A stretch of DNA of 64,000 bases. It comes from DATLLN01 sp963797175. GTDB taxonomy: Bacteria; Actinomycetota; Thermoleophilia; Gaiellales; JAICJC01. Numbering within the stretch: position 1 is the stretch's first letter; each line of letters starts with the position of its first letter. Below are positions 17,666 to 26,133 of the stretch, piece by piece. Location: assembly GCA_963797175.1 (NCBI GenBank), contig CAWCOL010000009.1:1178001-1242000 (forward strand). Reading direction: 5' to 3'. A model generated the notes under the pieces. The model saw only the letters and a list, made by a program, of their open reading frames with translations, searched no databases and was not told the origin of the DNA. A program made the position numbers and the translations under genes.

Positions 17666-18583
17666 TCAGGCTGCGGCGCGGTAGTACAGGTACTGGTCGT
17701 GCATGCGGGTCGCCTGACCGTCGGTGAACTGCGTGTAGCAGGAGTCCCACGAGTAGTCCATGAAGTTATGGACGGGATCGAGGCCCGGCTTGTTGCAGGT
17801 GTCCTTGTCGGTCGGGCAACCGGCCGTCGGCGTCTTCTCGGCCGGCGTGTCGGCGACCAGGTCGTTGCTCGGGCTGCAGGCACCCTGGAAGGTGTGGTAC
17901 AGGCCGAGCCAGTGGCCGCTCTCGTGGGTCAGCGTCTGACCCAGCGAGTAGTCGGTGCCGTAGGGGCCACCGGGCATCGAGCGGTAGTCGATGACGATGC
18001 CGTCGACGGCCGAGTGCGCGGCGTAGGACGACGGGAACGTCGCCCAGCCCAGGTACGCGCCGCCGGAGGCGGTGTACACGTTGAGGGCATCCGCGCCACC
18101 CTCGCGCAGCGCCTTCTTCATGTCGTGCTCGGCCTGGTCGCCCGGCTGGACGTTGTACCAGGTCGCGTTGACCGTGTGGTCAACGCCGGCGACCTGGAAG
18201 CGGAAGCCGGTCTTGGCGCCGCCCAGATCGCCCGCGTACGCCTTGTTCAGCACCTTGATCTGGTTGTTGATCGTGACGTCGCTGACGTCGCCGCTCGTGC
18301 CATCCGTGATGATGTGGAAGTACACCGGGATGGCCGCGTGGAAGCTGCGGGTCGCCATCTTGCGGGCGAACGACGCCGGCACCTCGCGCATGTGCTCGGA
18401 CATCGCCGGCTCGCGGTCGCCGATGCCGCCGCGCGCGGAGGCCGCGTTCGACAGGCAGTCGCTGTTCCCCGCAACGACCGACACCGGACGAGCTGACGCC
18501 GGAGCCGCCGTTGCCGCCATGGCCGCGCCCGCAAGCGCGGCGACGGCGAGCGTGACCCGTACGCCGGAACTGGTGATCTTCAC
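17666..18583 (-). CDS. Secreted M43 (pappalysin-type) zinc metalloprotease
   Basis: About 305 residues. The signal peptide (MKITSSGVRVTLAVAALAGA, then AMAATAAPASA) is read from GTG 18583, which has GGGGGG eight bases upstream; ATG 18595 lacks such a site. The zinc motif LTHESGHWLGLYHTF is the metzincin HExxHxxGxxH (about residue 225). The Met-turn lies in NFMDYSWDSCYTQFTDGQ, and MDYS with the following Cys is standard for family M43B. Cysteines around ACSPSNDLVADTP and CPTDKDTCNKPG match the usual disulfides. It is an extracellular gluzincin-like peptidase with unknown substrate. A strong terminator follows. Confidence 0.85.
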   Translation of the reverse strand: MKITSSGVRVTLAVAALAGAAMAATAAPASARPVSVVAGNSDCLSNAASARGGIGDREPAMSEHMREVPASFARKMATRSFHAAIPVYFHIITDGTSGDVSDVTINNQIKVLNKAYAGDLGGAKTGFRFQVAGVDHTVNATWYNVQPGDQAEHDMKKALREGGADALNVYTASGGAYLGWATFPSSYAAHSAVDGIVIDYRSMPGGPYGTDYSLGQTLTHESGHWLGLYHTFQGACSPSNDLVADTPAEKTPTAGCPTDKDTCNKPGLDPVHNFMDYSWDSCYTQFTDGQATRMHDQYLYYRAAA

Positions 18584-18660
18584 GTATCCCCCCATGTCGT
18601 CGTGGATCCAGCGCGAGTAGCGTACCGACCGCAATCGGTCACGTCTAGAGGGGCGACGAG

Positions 18661-19149
18661 CTACCCCTGGCCCGGCGAGGGTGCGTACTCGCCCAGGAAG
18701 CCCTTGCCGATGATCGCCTGATCGACCGCGGCCTGGCCGATGTAGCACTCCCACTCGCGGCCGTCGGACGCGAGCGAGCGGCAGCCGCCGTTGACGCGCT
18801 TGGCGGCGTTGACGGTCGGCTCGACCGTGCCCTTCCAGTTGCTCACCTCGGGCGCGGGGGCACTGGCCAGCGTGCAGTGGTACTCGACGCCCGCGGTGAC
18901 GACGGTGCAGGTCGGGTGCGTGCCCGCCAGCGAGAGCGTGCCCGCGGGCAGGCTGGCCGCCACGTCATCGGTGGTCAGGTAGCGGTCGGCGGCGACGGCC
19001 ACCGCCGGCACCGCCAGGACGGCAACCGCCACCGCGGCCAGCAGCCGCCGGCGCGGCCGGCGCCGCCGCGGCGCGGGACGCAGGTCGCGCGAGGCGGCCG
19101 CCTCCAGCGCGTCGCCCAGCTCGGCCAGTCGGGGTTCCAGGTCGTTCAT
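18661..19149 (-). CDS. Anti-sigma-like membrane protein coupled to an ECF sigma factor
   Basis: About 162 residues: a cytoplasmic N-terminus of about 35 residues (MNDLEPRLAELGDALEAAAS), an arginine-rich stretch, one membrane span (LLAAVAVAVLAVPAVAVAA) and an external domain with four cysteines (THPTCTVV, YHCTLA, GGCRSL, WECYIG). Its ATG overlaps the sigma-factor stop as ATGA, the usual arrangement for a sigma/anti-sigma pair. No ZAS zinc motif (HxxxCxxC) is visible, so this is not a classical zinc anti-sigma factor. Binding to the sigma factor is inferred from position and topology. Confidence 0.6.
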   Translation of the reverse strand: MNDLEPRLAELGDALEAAASRDLRPAPRRRRPRRRLLAAVAVAVLAVPAVAVAADRYLTTDDVAASLPAGTLSLAGTHPTCTVVTAGVEYHCTLASAPAPEVSNWKGTVEPTVNAAKRVNGGCRSLASDGREWECYIGQAAVDQAIIGKGFLGEYAPSPGQG

Positions 19150-19703
19150 CGCATCTGCTCCTTCGTGTTGCCCAGGCGGTGGCGGAGGGTGGCGAGGCCG
19201 CGGTGCACCCGCACCCGCGCCGCCGCCGGGCTGGTGCCCAGCCGGTCGGCCACCTGGTCGTAGTCGAGATCGTCGATCACCCGCATCCGGATCGCCTCGC
19301 GCTGGCCGTCGGGCAGATCGTCGAGCGCCTCGTCGAGGCCCTCCAGCCACGTCTCGTCCGGATCGGCGGGAGCGGCGCCCCGCGGGCGGGGCAGGGTCAG
19401 GCGCAGCCGCTCGATCGCCGTCCGCTCCAGCGTGCGGCGCCGCACCGAGGCGAGCACGACGTGCCGTGCGATCGCAAACAGCCACGGCCCGGCCGACCCG
19501 CCCGCCTCGTCGCGGAACCCGCGGCGGCTGAGCCACGCCTGCGCGAACGTCTCGGCGGTGAGGTCGTACGCCGCCTCCACGTCGCGCGAGCGCCGCAGGT
19601 GGTAGCCCTGCACCCGCGCCGCGTAGCGCTCGTACAGCTCGCGGAACGGCGCCGCATCGTCCGCGGCTGCGGCCAGCAGCTCGGCATCGGTTCGCATCGG
19701 CAT
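19146..19703 (-). CDS. ECF-type RNA polymerase sigma factor
   Basis: About 185 residues. Region 2 is recognisable in FRELYERYAARVQGYHLRRS, AAYDLTAETFAQAWLSRRGF and GPWLFAIARHVVLASVRRR. Region 4 is LPDGQREAIRMRVIDDLDYD followed by QVADRLGTSPAAARVRVHRG. Both are standard for a sigma-70 ECF factor. ATG 19703 is preferred; ATG 19697 is two codons in. The stop overlaps the downstream membrane protein start by four bases. Targets are unknown. The cupin and FAD-oxidoreductase genes upstream on the same strand could share the transcript. Confidence 0.85.
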   Translation of the reverse strand: MPMRTDAELLAAAADDAAPFRELYERYAARVQGYHLRRSRDVEAAYDLTAETFAQAWLSRRGFRDEAGGSAGPWLFAIARHVVLASVRRRTLERTAIERLRLTLPRPRGAAPADPDETWLEGLDEALDDLPDGQREAIRMRVIDDLDYDQVADRLGTSPAAARVRVHRGLATLRHRLGNTKEQMR

Positions 19704-19729
19704 CTGTATGTCGCGGGACGCGCCCGGCG

Positions 19730-20110
19730 TTACACGTGCGCGTGCTCGGCGGGCAGCCCGAGGCGGCCGACGGTGTCGCGGCCGCAGTCGTACTGGACGA
19801 GGATCGCCGCCTCGTCGCCGTCCACCCAGCCGTCGTGGCCGGGCGGGACGACGACCGCGGCCGGCGCGACGAACACGTCGCGGCAGCCGTCGGCGTACTC
19901 GACGGTCATCGCACCCTGGACGAGGAAGCCGACGTGCCCGTGGGTGCACAGCTCACCGCCGGTGACCGGCCGCATGTGGGTGCTCCAGCGCCAGCCGGGC
20001 GGGTAGATGACGCGCTTGATGCGGCCGTCCCCCGCCTCGACCTCGTCGATCGCGAGACCGCCCACCTCGCTGTGCGTGGCGCCCTCGATCGGCCCGCCCA
20101 TCACGCCCAT
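19730..20110 (-). CDS. Cupin-domain protein
   Basis: About 126 residues with a single conserved beta-barrel. RPVTGGELCTHGHVGFLVQG matches cupin motif 1 with a reduced metal ligand set, and APAAVVVPPGHDGWVDGDE matches motif 2. Cupins of this size are often small-molecule isomerases, dioxygenases or regulators; nothing here fixes the substrate. I place the start at ATG 20110 (MGVMGGPIEGATHSEVGG). ATG 20128 gives six more residues (MCDTAG). It lies 41 bp after the FAD-oxidoreductase gene and 27 bp before the sigma factor, all on the minus strand. Confidence 0.65.
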   Translation of the reverse strand: MGVMGGPIEGATHSEVGGLAIDEVEAGDGRIKRVIYPPGWRWSTHMRPVTGGELCTHGHVGFLVQGAMTVEYADGCRDVFVAPAAVVVPPGHDGWVDGDEAAILVQYDCGRDTVGRLGLPAEHAHV

Positions 20111-20151
20111 GCCCGCAGTGTCGCACATGGGCGTGATGGCCGGGAGCCGGA

Positions 20152-21528
20152 TCAGACCGGGTGGTTCGCCCGGAACATGCCCGAGGGGTCGTACGTGGCC
20201 TTGACCTGGCGCAGCCGCCCGTGCCGGTCACCGGGGAAGAGCCGCGCCGGATCGGTCGGCCGCTCGGTGAAGTTGGCGTACGAGGCGCCCGCGTTCCAGG
20301 GATCGAGCGCCGCATGCAGCAGGTCGATCCGCTGGTCGATGGCGGCGCCCATCTCGGCGTTCATCGCGATGCCGACCGCGAACGTGACGAACCCGGCGTC
20401 GATCATGTCGAGCGCGCCATGGCCCTCGCCCGAGCGGCCGATCGCGCCGCCCAGCTGGCGGATCTCCAGCGACAGCAGCGGCGAGCCGGAGCCGGCGCCC
20501 GCCAGCGAGATCAGCGTGTCGATCGCCGTCGGCGTGAGATCGGCGAGCAGCATGCCGTCACCGACGCCGGGCACCGGGTGCTCGGGGTCCATATGCAGGT
20601 GCTGGAGCGCAGACGTGGGGATCGTCGCGAAGGTGTCGATCTCGGGCTCGAGGGCACGCATCGGCGCGATCAGCGCCGCGCCCTCGGCCTCGTCGCCCTG
20701 ATGGACGGCCTCGATCGCCACGAACGAGCGGCCGCGGAACGGCTCCGGGATGTCGGGGATCGGCGGCAGCTGGAGCAGCCTGCCGACGGCGATCGTCCGC
20801 TCGGGGAGCGTGTCCGTCCACTCACGCCAGGCGTGCAGCACCTCGGCCGCCTGCTCGATCGGCCACAGCATCATGCCGGCGTACACCTCGGCGACCGGGT
20901 AGAGCCGGAACTCGATGGCCGTGACGATGCCGTAGCTGCCGCCGCCGCCGCGGAGCGCCCAGAACAGGTCGGGATCGGTGGCCTCGTCCACGCGGCGGAC
21001 GACGCCGTCGGCGGTGACGACCTCGATCGCGGTGACGCTGTTGGCGGCCAGGCCGTGCGAGCGGGCCAGCCAGCTGAGCCCGCCGCCCAGCGTGTAGCCG
21101 ACCACGCCGACGTCGGGTGAGGAGCCGGCCAGGGCGGCCAGGCCGTGCTCGGAGGCGACGGCCGTCACGTCCTGCCAGATCGCGCCGGCGGCTGCGCGGG
21201 CGGTGCGGGCGACGGGGTCGACCGTGACCTCGCGCATCCGCGAGGTGCGCAGCAGGATCGTCCGGTCGTCCAGGCGCAGCGGGCCGGCGGCATGGCCGGT
21301 GCCCTGTGCGGCAACGCTCAGCGAGCGCGCGCGCGCCGCCTCGACGGTGGCGACGACGTCCTCGGCGCACTCGGCCAGGACGACCGCGGCCGGACGCTGA
21401 TCCGCCGCGAGGTTCCAGGCCTGCCGTGCCTCGTCCCAGTCCGCGTCGCCCGGCAGGACGACGGAACCCTGGATCCGCTCGGCGAGCCCGCTCGCGGCGA
21501 TCGACCGGTCATCTTCAATAACTCCCAT
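20152..21528 (-). CDS. FAD-binding (BBE-like) oxidoreductase
   Basis: About 458 residues. The PCMH-type FAD domain is clear: VAAQGTGHAAGPLRLDDRTI, then SSPDVGVVGYTLGGGLSWLA and RALRGGGGSYGIVTAIEF-like sequence (ALRGGGGSYGIVTAIEFRLY in full). The C-terminal BBE segment ends AGASYANFTERPTDPARLFP and YDPSGMFRANHPV. The usual histidine for covalent FAD is present in GTGHAAG. Members include 6-hydroxynicotine oxidase, berberine-bridge and oligosaccharide oxidases. ATG 21528 has AAGGAG six bases upstream and is preferred over ATG 21573. No signal peptide, so cytoplasmic. Substrate unknown. Confidence 0.85.
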   Translation of the reverse strand: MGVIEDDRSIAASGLAERIQGSVVLPGDADWDEARQAWNLAADQRPAAVVLAECAEDVVATVEAARARSLSVAAQGTGHAAGPLRLDDRTILLRTSRMREVTVDPVARTARAAAGAIWQDVTAVASEHGLAALAGSSPDVGVVGYTLGGGLSWLARSHGLAANSVTAIEVVTADGVVRRVDEATDPDLFWALRGGGGSYGIVTAIEFRLYPVAEVYAGMMLWPIEQAAEVLHAWREWTDTLPERTIAVGRLLQLPPIPDIPEPFRGRSFVAIEAVHQGDEAEGAALIAPMRALEPEIDTFATIPTSALQHLHMDPEHPVPGVGDGMLLADLTPTAIDTLISLAGAGSGSPLLSLEIRQLGGAIGRSGEGHGALDMIDAGFVTFAVGIAMNAEMGAAIDQRIDLLHAALDPWNAGASYANFTERPTDPARLFPGDRHGRLRQVKATYDPSGMFRANHPV

Positions 21529-21629
21529 GGCATGCTCCTTCTCAACGGATGGTGCGGTGTTGTCTGCGGCCATCCTGACGCCCTCGCGTCACGAGCACAC
21601 TGGGGATAACCCCCCAACGCCCCCGGGGA

Positions 21630-22262
21630 TTACTCGACGGTCGAGTCGACGAACGCGGCCACCGCGGGTGCCAGCCCGGCCGCGATCGCGGCACCGTCGC
21701 GCGGCCCGCCCGGCGCGCGCAGCGAGTGGTCGCCGCCCTCGATCGAGAGCAGCTGGGCGCGATCGCCCAGCCGGGCGAGCACCGCCGCCAGCAGGTCGGG
21801 CCGGGCGAACGGGTCGCGGCTGCCCTGTACGAACAGCATCGGCGCGCTCACCTCGTACAGGTGCGCATCGCGCAGGCGCTCGGGCTTGCCGGGCGGGTGC
21901 AGCGGATAGGCGAAGAAGACGAGGGCGTCGGCGGGCATCCCCTCGGCGACGGCCATCGAGGCGATCCGCCCGCCCATCGAGCGGCCGCCGGCGACCAGCG
22001 GCAGGCCGGGCGCGAGGCCGGCGCCGCTCTCACGCACCCGTCGCCACGTCTCCAACAGCACCGGCGGGCGATCGGGCGCGCGCTTGCCCGCCGCCATGTA
22101 CGGGAACTCGAAGCGGAGGACGCAGATCCCCAGCGGGGGCAGTGCCGCGGCGATGCCCTCCATGAACGCCGAGCGCATCCCGGCGCCGGCGCCGTGGGCG
22201 AGCACGGCCACCGCCCGCGGCTCCGCGGCAGGCGACCAGATCGTCTCGGGAGGTGCGTCCAC
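21630..22262 (-). CDS. Alpha/beta hydrolase (dienelactone-hydrolase/KANL3-Tex30 type)
   Basis: About 210 residues. VAVLAHGAGAGMRSAFMEGI forms the oxyanion-hole region, LVAGGRSMGGRIASMAV the nucleophile elbow (GRSMGG), MLFVQGSRDPFARPDLL carries the acid and IEGGDHSLR the histidine. The three catalytic residues are thus all visible. This small hydrolase type is widespread and poorly characterised. GTG 22262 is the last plausible start before the divergent DUF72 gene, whose ATG lies only six bases away; the two genes therefore have no private promoter space between starts. Confidence 0.8.
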   Translation of the reverse strand: MDAPPETIWSPAAEPRAVAVLAHGAGAGMRSAFMEGIAAALPPLGICVLRFEFPYMAAGKRAPDRPPVLLETWRRVRESGAGLAPGLPLVAGGRSMGGRIASMAVAEGMPADALVFFAYPLHPPGKPERLRDAHLYEVSAPMLFVQGSRDPFARPDLLAAVLARLGDRAQLLSIEGGDHSLRAPGGPRDGAAIAAGLAPAVAAFVDSTVE

Positions 22263-22268
22263 CGTGCC

Positions 22269-22995
22269 ATGATGGCAGCCGTGGCGGGTGCATTCCATCT
22301 GGGCACGTCGGGGTTCGCCTACGACCCCTGGATGAACGGCGTCTTCTACCCGAAGGGCGTCAAGCCGGCCGGGCGGCTCGCGTACTACGCGAGCGTCTTC
22401 AACGCGGTCGAGATCAACTACACCTTCCGCCGCTTCCCCACCGACGAGCTGCTGGCCGGCTGGCGCGAGCAGACGCCGCCCGGCTTCCGCTTCGCCCTCA
22501 AGGCGAACCAGCGGATCACCCACACGCTGCGGCTGACAGGGACGCGCGGGGTGGTGGCGACGTTCGCGGAGCGGTCGGCGACGCTGGGCGACCGGCTGGG
22601 GCCGGTGATGTTCGTGATCCCGCCGACGCTGCCCTACGACGAGGCGCTGCTGCTGCGATTCCTGGAGGAGCTGCCTCGCCGGCCTGCGGGCGGTGATGGA
22701 CTTCCGCGAGTCGTCCTGGCGGGCGTCGCGAGAGCTGCTCGCCGAGCGAGGCGTCGCCATGTGCCTCACCGACAACGACGAGCAGGATGTCGGGCCGGAC
22801 GACCTGGCGTGGGCGCCGTTCGGCTACCTGCGGCTGCGCAAGGCCGCCTACTCCGACGCCGAGCTGACCGTCTGGGCCGAGCGCATCACCGCCGCCCGCG
22901 CAGCCGGGCGCGACGTCCACTGCTTCTTCCGGCACGAGGACGAGGCCGCGGGGCCGCGGATGGCGATCAGGCTGCGGAACCTGATGGAGGCGTAG
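22269..22995 (+). CDS. DUF72 family protein (YecE-like), one frameshift
   Basis: The N-terminal part reads FHLGTSGFAYDPWMNGVFYP and VFNAVEINYTFRRFPTDELL, and FRFALKANQRITHTLRL follows; these are DUF72 hallmarks. The C-terminal part, VMDFRESSWRASRELLAERG through RDVHCFFRHEDEAAGPRMA, is in another frame. Deleting one C near 22690 joins them as LPRRLRAVMDFR, giving about 242 residues, the family norm. The TIM-barrel-like family has no established activity, though it often occurs near Fe-S biogenesis genes. A sequence error is the likely cause of the break. Confidence 0.8.
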
Positions 22996-23005
22996 GATCG
23001 CAAGC

Positions 23006-24079
23006 GTGATCCGCAGGCTCCTCGTCCCCACCTCGGCCGCACTCGCCACGGCGGCGATCGTGGCAAGCCTTGCCGTCGCCGCGGGGCTCCACGCGTCGTC
23101 CGACGCGAAGAGCAGCTACGCGGTCGGCCTGTGGGGCGACATGCCCTACTCGGACGAGCAGCAGTCCGTCGGCGTCCCCAACCTGATCGCCGACATGAAC
23201 GCCCAGGGCCTCGCCTTCAGCGTGCATGACGGCGATCTCAAGCGGGGCGGCACACCCTGCACGGATGACGTGTACACCCAGGCGAAGGCCATGCTCGACT
23301 CGCTCGATGCGCCGGCAGCGTTCACGCCCGGCGACAACGACTGGACCGACTGCGACGCGACGGCCGGCTACTCGTCGCTGGAGCGGCTCGACCACGAGCG
23401 CGCCGTGTTCTTCTCAACGGACACGACCCTGGGGCAGAACCAGCTGACGCAGAAGGTGCAGGCCACGCCGGCCTGCCTGGGCGTGGACGGTCCCACGCCG
23501 TGCGTCGAGAACCGGATGTGGGTCTACCGGGGCGTCGTCTACGCCACGCTCAACATCCAGGGGTCGTGCAACAACCTCTGCGGCGAGGCGCCCGACCCGG
23601 CCGAGTATGCGGCGCGCAACGACGCCGACATCGCCTGGATGCGACGTGCGTTCGCGACGGCGACGAAGCGCGACGCGGCGGCCGTGATGCTGATCTCGCA
23701 GGCCGACCCCGGATGGGACGAATCGGACGTCACCCGGGCGCCGCTCCGAGACCCCGAGACGCTGGTCGAGACGGGCGACTCTCAGGACGGCTACCGATCG
23801 TTCCTGCTGGCGCTGCGCGACCAGGTGATCGCGTTCCGGCGTCCGGTCGCCTATGTCAACGGCGACTCCCACTACCTGCGGATCGACAAGCCGTTCCAGG
23901 ACGACCAGGGCCGTAGGCTGGAGAACTTCACGCGCGTCGAGACGTTCGGCGACCACGAGAAGAACGGCAACAACGACGTCAACTGGCTCAAGGTCGAGGT
24001 CGATCCCGGCAGCCGCGAGGTGTTCGCCTTCCAGCCGCAGATCGTCCCGGCGAACCGCGTCGCGGTGCCGGCGCCGTAG
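23006..24079 (+). CDS. Secreted calcineurin-like metallophosphoesterase
   Basis: A 357-residue protein starting at GTG 23006, ten bases after DUF72. Signal peptide: LLVPTSAALATAAIVASLAV then AAGLHAS. Metal-binding motifs of the calcineurin fold are present in order: YAVGLWGDMPYSD (D-x), FSVHDGDLKRGG (GD), FTPGDNDWTDC (GDN-D) and YVNGDSHYLR (GDSH). Cysteine pairs suggest extracellular disulfides (ACLGVDGPTPC, SCNNLC). The substrate is unknown; such exported enzymes are usually phosphomono- or diesterases. No operon partner other than possibly DUF72. Confidence 0.8.
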   Translation: MIRRLLVPTSAALATAAIVASLAVAAGLHASSDAKSSYAVGLWGDMPYSDEQQSVGVPNLIADMNAQGLAFSVHDGDLKRGGTPCTDDVYTQAKAMLDSLDAPAAFTPGDNDWTDCDATAGYSSLERLDHERAVFFSTDTTLGQNQLTQKVQATPACLGVDGPTPCVENRMWVYRGVVYATLNIQGSCNNLCGEAPDPAEYAARNDADIAWMRRAFATATKRDAAAVMLISQADPGWDESDVTRAPLRDPETLVETGDSQDGYRSFLLALRDQVIAFRRPVAYVNGDSHYLRIDKPFQDDQGRRLENFTRVETFGDHEKNGNNDVNWLKVEVDPGSREVFAFQPQIVPANRVAVPAP

Positions 24080-24111
24080 CGGCTCAGGCCGCGAGTACGA
24101 TCGTCCGACCG

Positions 24112-25275
24112 ATGCAAGGGTTTCCCAGTGGCGAGGTTGCGGTGGTCGGCGTGTACGAGTCGCCGCTTCGGCGCGCGCCCGGCGTGCACCCGTTCGCGAT
24201 CCACGCCGAGTGCATCCTCGGCGCGCTGGCCGACGCCGGGCTGGAGCTGGGCGACGTGGACGGCTTCGCCACGGCCGCCTCCTTTCCGTCCGAGGGCGGC
24301 CTGCAGATGTCGTTGAGCGAGGTGGCCGAGTACATGGGCCTGTACCCGCGCTGGTTCGACTCGACCGACATCGGCGGCGCCGCCTTCATCACCCACGCCG
24401 GCCACGCCGCGCTGGCCATCGCAGCCGGCATGGCGGACGTCGTGGTCGTCAGCTACGCCGCGGCAGGCGCATCCGGCGTGCTGCCCTTCCCCGACTACGG
24501 CACGGCCGCCGCCGGCCCCGGCCAGTGGGAGGTGCCGTACGGCCCGACCACGGTCGCCACCTACGCGCTGGCGGCGACCCGCCACGCCCACGAGTTCGGC
24601 ACGACGCCCGAGCAGCTGGCCCGGATCGCCGTCCAGTGCCGCGCGAACGCCGCCGCCAACGAGCACGCGCGCTTCCGCGACCCACTGACGGTGGAGGACG
24701 TGCTGGCCTCGCCGATGATCGCCGAGCCGCTGCACCGAAACGACTGCTGCGTCGTCACCGACTCGGGCGGCGCCTTCGTCCTCACCTCGCGGCGGCGGGC
24801 CGAGCAGCTCTCGGGGCGGCCGGTCTACCTGCTCGGCTTCGGCGAGGCGCTGGGCCAGGTCTCGATGAGCCAGATGTGGCCGTTCACCGAGACCGCCGCC
24901 GTGGCCAGCGGCCCCCGCGCCCTCGACTCGGCAGGCATGCGCCACGACGAGATCGACTGCGCCCAGCTCTACGACAGCTTCACCGTGACGGTGCTGGTCA
25001 CGCTGGAGTCGCTCGGCTTCTGCGAGCGCGGCGAGGGCGGCGCCTTCGTCGACTCCGGCGCCCTCGCGCCCGGCGGCGCGCTGCCGATCAACACCGACGG
25101 CGGCGGCCTCTCCAGCAACCACCCCGGCCGCCGGGGCGTGTTCTGCATGATCGAGGGCGTCCGCCAGCTGCGCGGCACCTCGCCCGGCGTGCGGCTGGAC
25201 GCGCCGCGCACCTGCCTGGTGCACGGCACCGGCGGCAGCCTGTCCGCGACGGCAACGGCGATCCTGGGCGTGTGA
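24112..25275 (+). CDS. SCP2-type thiolase / acetyl-CoA acetyltransferase-like protein
   Basis: A 387-residue protein of the thiolase-like lipid-transfer family. It opens GEVAVVGVYESPLRRAPG, has RNDCCVVTDSGGAFVL and IDCAQLYDSFTVTVLVTLES in the middle, and NTDGGGLSSNHPGRRG near residue 330, where classical thiolases have NxxGGxxSxGHPxGAxG. It is the first gene of a six-gene operon with a DUF35 protein, a hot-dog dehydratase, an SDR, an acyl-CoA synthetase and an acyl-CoA dehydrogenase. Such thiolase-DUF35 pairs act together in CoA-thioester cleavage or aldol reactions during degradation of sterols or branched acids. Its stop overlaps the next ATG by one base. Confidence 0.85.
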   Translation: MQGFPSGEVAVVGVYESPLRRAPGVHPFAIHAECILGALADAGLELGDVDGFATAASFPSEGGLQMSLSEVAEYMGLYPRWFDSTDIGGAAFITHAGHAALAIAAGMADVVVVSYAAAGASGVLPFPDYGTAAAGPGQWEVPYGPTTVATYALAATRHAHEFGTTPEQLARIAVQCRANAAANEHARFRDPLTVEDVLASPMIAEPLHRNDCCVVTDSGGAFVLTSRRRAEQLSGRPVYLLGFGEALGQVSMSQMWPFTETAAVASGPRALDSAGMRHDEIDCAQLYDSFTVTVLVTLESLGFCERGEGGAFVDSGALAPGGALPINTDGGGLSSNHPGRRGVFCMIEGVRQLRGTSPGVRLDAPRTCLVHGTGGSLSATATAILGV

Positions 25276-25679
25276 TGGCCGAGCCGAAGCCGACCCCGCA
25301 GACGGACGCGCTCTCGCAGCCCTACTGGGAGGCCGCCGCCCAGGGCCGCCTGCTGATCCAGCGCTGCGAGGCGTGCGGCACGCACCAGTGGTACCCGCGT
25401 GCTCACTGCCTTGCCTGCGGCGGCGGGCAGCCGGCCTGGGTCGAGGCGAGCGGCCGCGGCACACTCCACACCTTCTCGGTCGTCCACCGCACGCCGAACC
25501 CCGAGTTCGCGGACGACACGCCCTACGTGTTCGCCATCGTCGCGCTGGAGGAGGGCGTGCGGATGGCTTCGCGGATCGTCGGCGTCGCGCCGGCGGACGT
25601 CCGCTGCGAGATGCCGGTCCGGGTCGTCTTCCCACCGGGCGACGGCCCCGTCACCCTGCCCTGCTTCACAGGAGGCTGA
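25275..25679 (+). CDS. DUF35 Zn-ribbon OB-fold protein, thiolase partner
   Basis: A 134-residue protein. The rubredoxin-like zinc ribbon QRCEACGTHQWYPRAHCLAC (CxxC...CxxC, residues about 31-50) is followed by an OB-fold (GRGTLHTFSVVHRTPNPEFA through PVRVVFPPGDGPVTLPCF). In related systems the DUF35 protein binds the thiolase-like protein and supplies part of its active site or acyl channel. It shares one base with the thiolase stop (TGATG) and is followed one base later by the MaoC-like gene, so all three are surely co-expressed. Confidence 0.85.
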   Translation: MAEPKPTPQTDALSQPYWEAAAQGRLLIQRCEACGTHQWYPRAHCLACGGGQPAWVEASGRGTLHTFSVVHRTPNPEFADDTPYVFAIVALEEGVRMASRIVGVAPADVRCEMPVRVVFPPGDGPVTLPCFTGG

Positions 25680-25680
25680 G

Positions 25681-26133
25681 ATGCCCGCATACCTCGAGGA
25701 CCTGGAGCCGGGGGCGGAGTTCCGCTCGGCCGGCCGCACCATCACCGAGAGCGACATCATGGCGTTCGCGGGCGTCAGCGGTGACTTCAACCGGCTGCAC
25801 ACCGACGAGCCGTGGGTGCGCGAGCACACGCCGTTTCGCGGCCGCATCGCCCACGGCCTGCTCGTGCTCGCCGTCTCCAGCGGCCTGGCCACCCCGGGCC
25901 TGGACGAGCTCGAGGTGATCGCCTACCTGGAGGAGACGCGGCGGTTCACCGGGCCGACCTACCCCGGGGACACGATCCACGCCGAGTGGCGCGTGACCGA
26001 GGTGCGCCCCAGCAGCTCGCGCCCGACCACGGGCGTCGTCACGCTCGACGTCGAGGTGCGGAACGACCGCGGCGAGGCCGTCCAGTCCGGCCGCGACGTC
26101 TGGCTGGTCGCGCGACGGCCGGAGGACGCATGA
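25681..26133 (+). CDS. MaoC-like hot-dog dehydratase / enoyl-CoA hydratase
   Basis: A 150-residue single hot-dog protein. The hydratase-2 motif ITESDIMAFAGVSGDFNRLH carries the catalytic Asp and His (D-x4-H), and RGRIAHGLLVLAVSSGLATP is the conserved GH segment of MaoC proteins. R-specific hydration of enoyl-CoA is the family reaction. Its stop overlaps the SDR start as ATGA. With the SDR it could supply hydration and 3-hydroxyacyl oxidation in an auxiliary beta-oxidation pathway. Confidence 0.85.
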   Translation: MPAYLEDLEPGAEFRSAGRTITESDIMAFAGVSGDFNRLHTDEPWVREHTPFRGRIAHGLLVLAVSSGLATPGLDELEVIAYLEETRRFTGPTYPGDTIHAEWRVTEVRPSSSRPTTGVVTLDVEVRNDRGEAVQSGRDVWLVARRPEDA

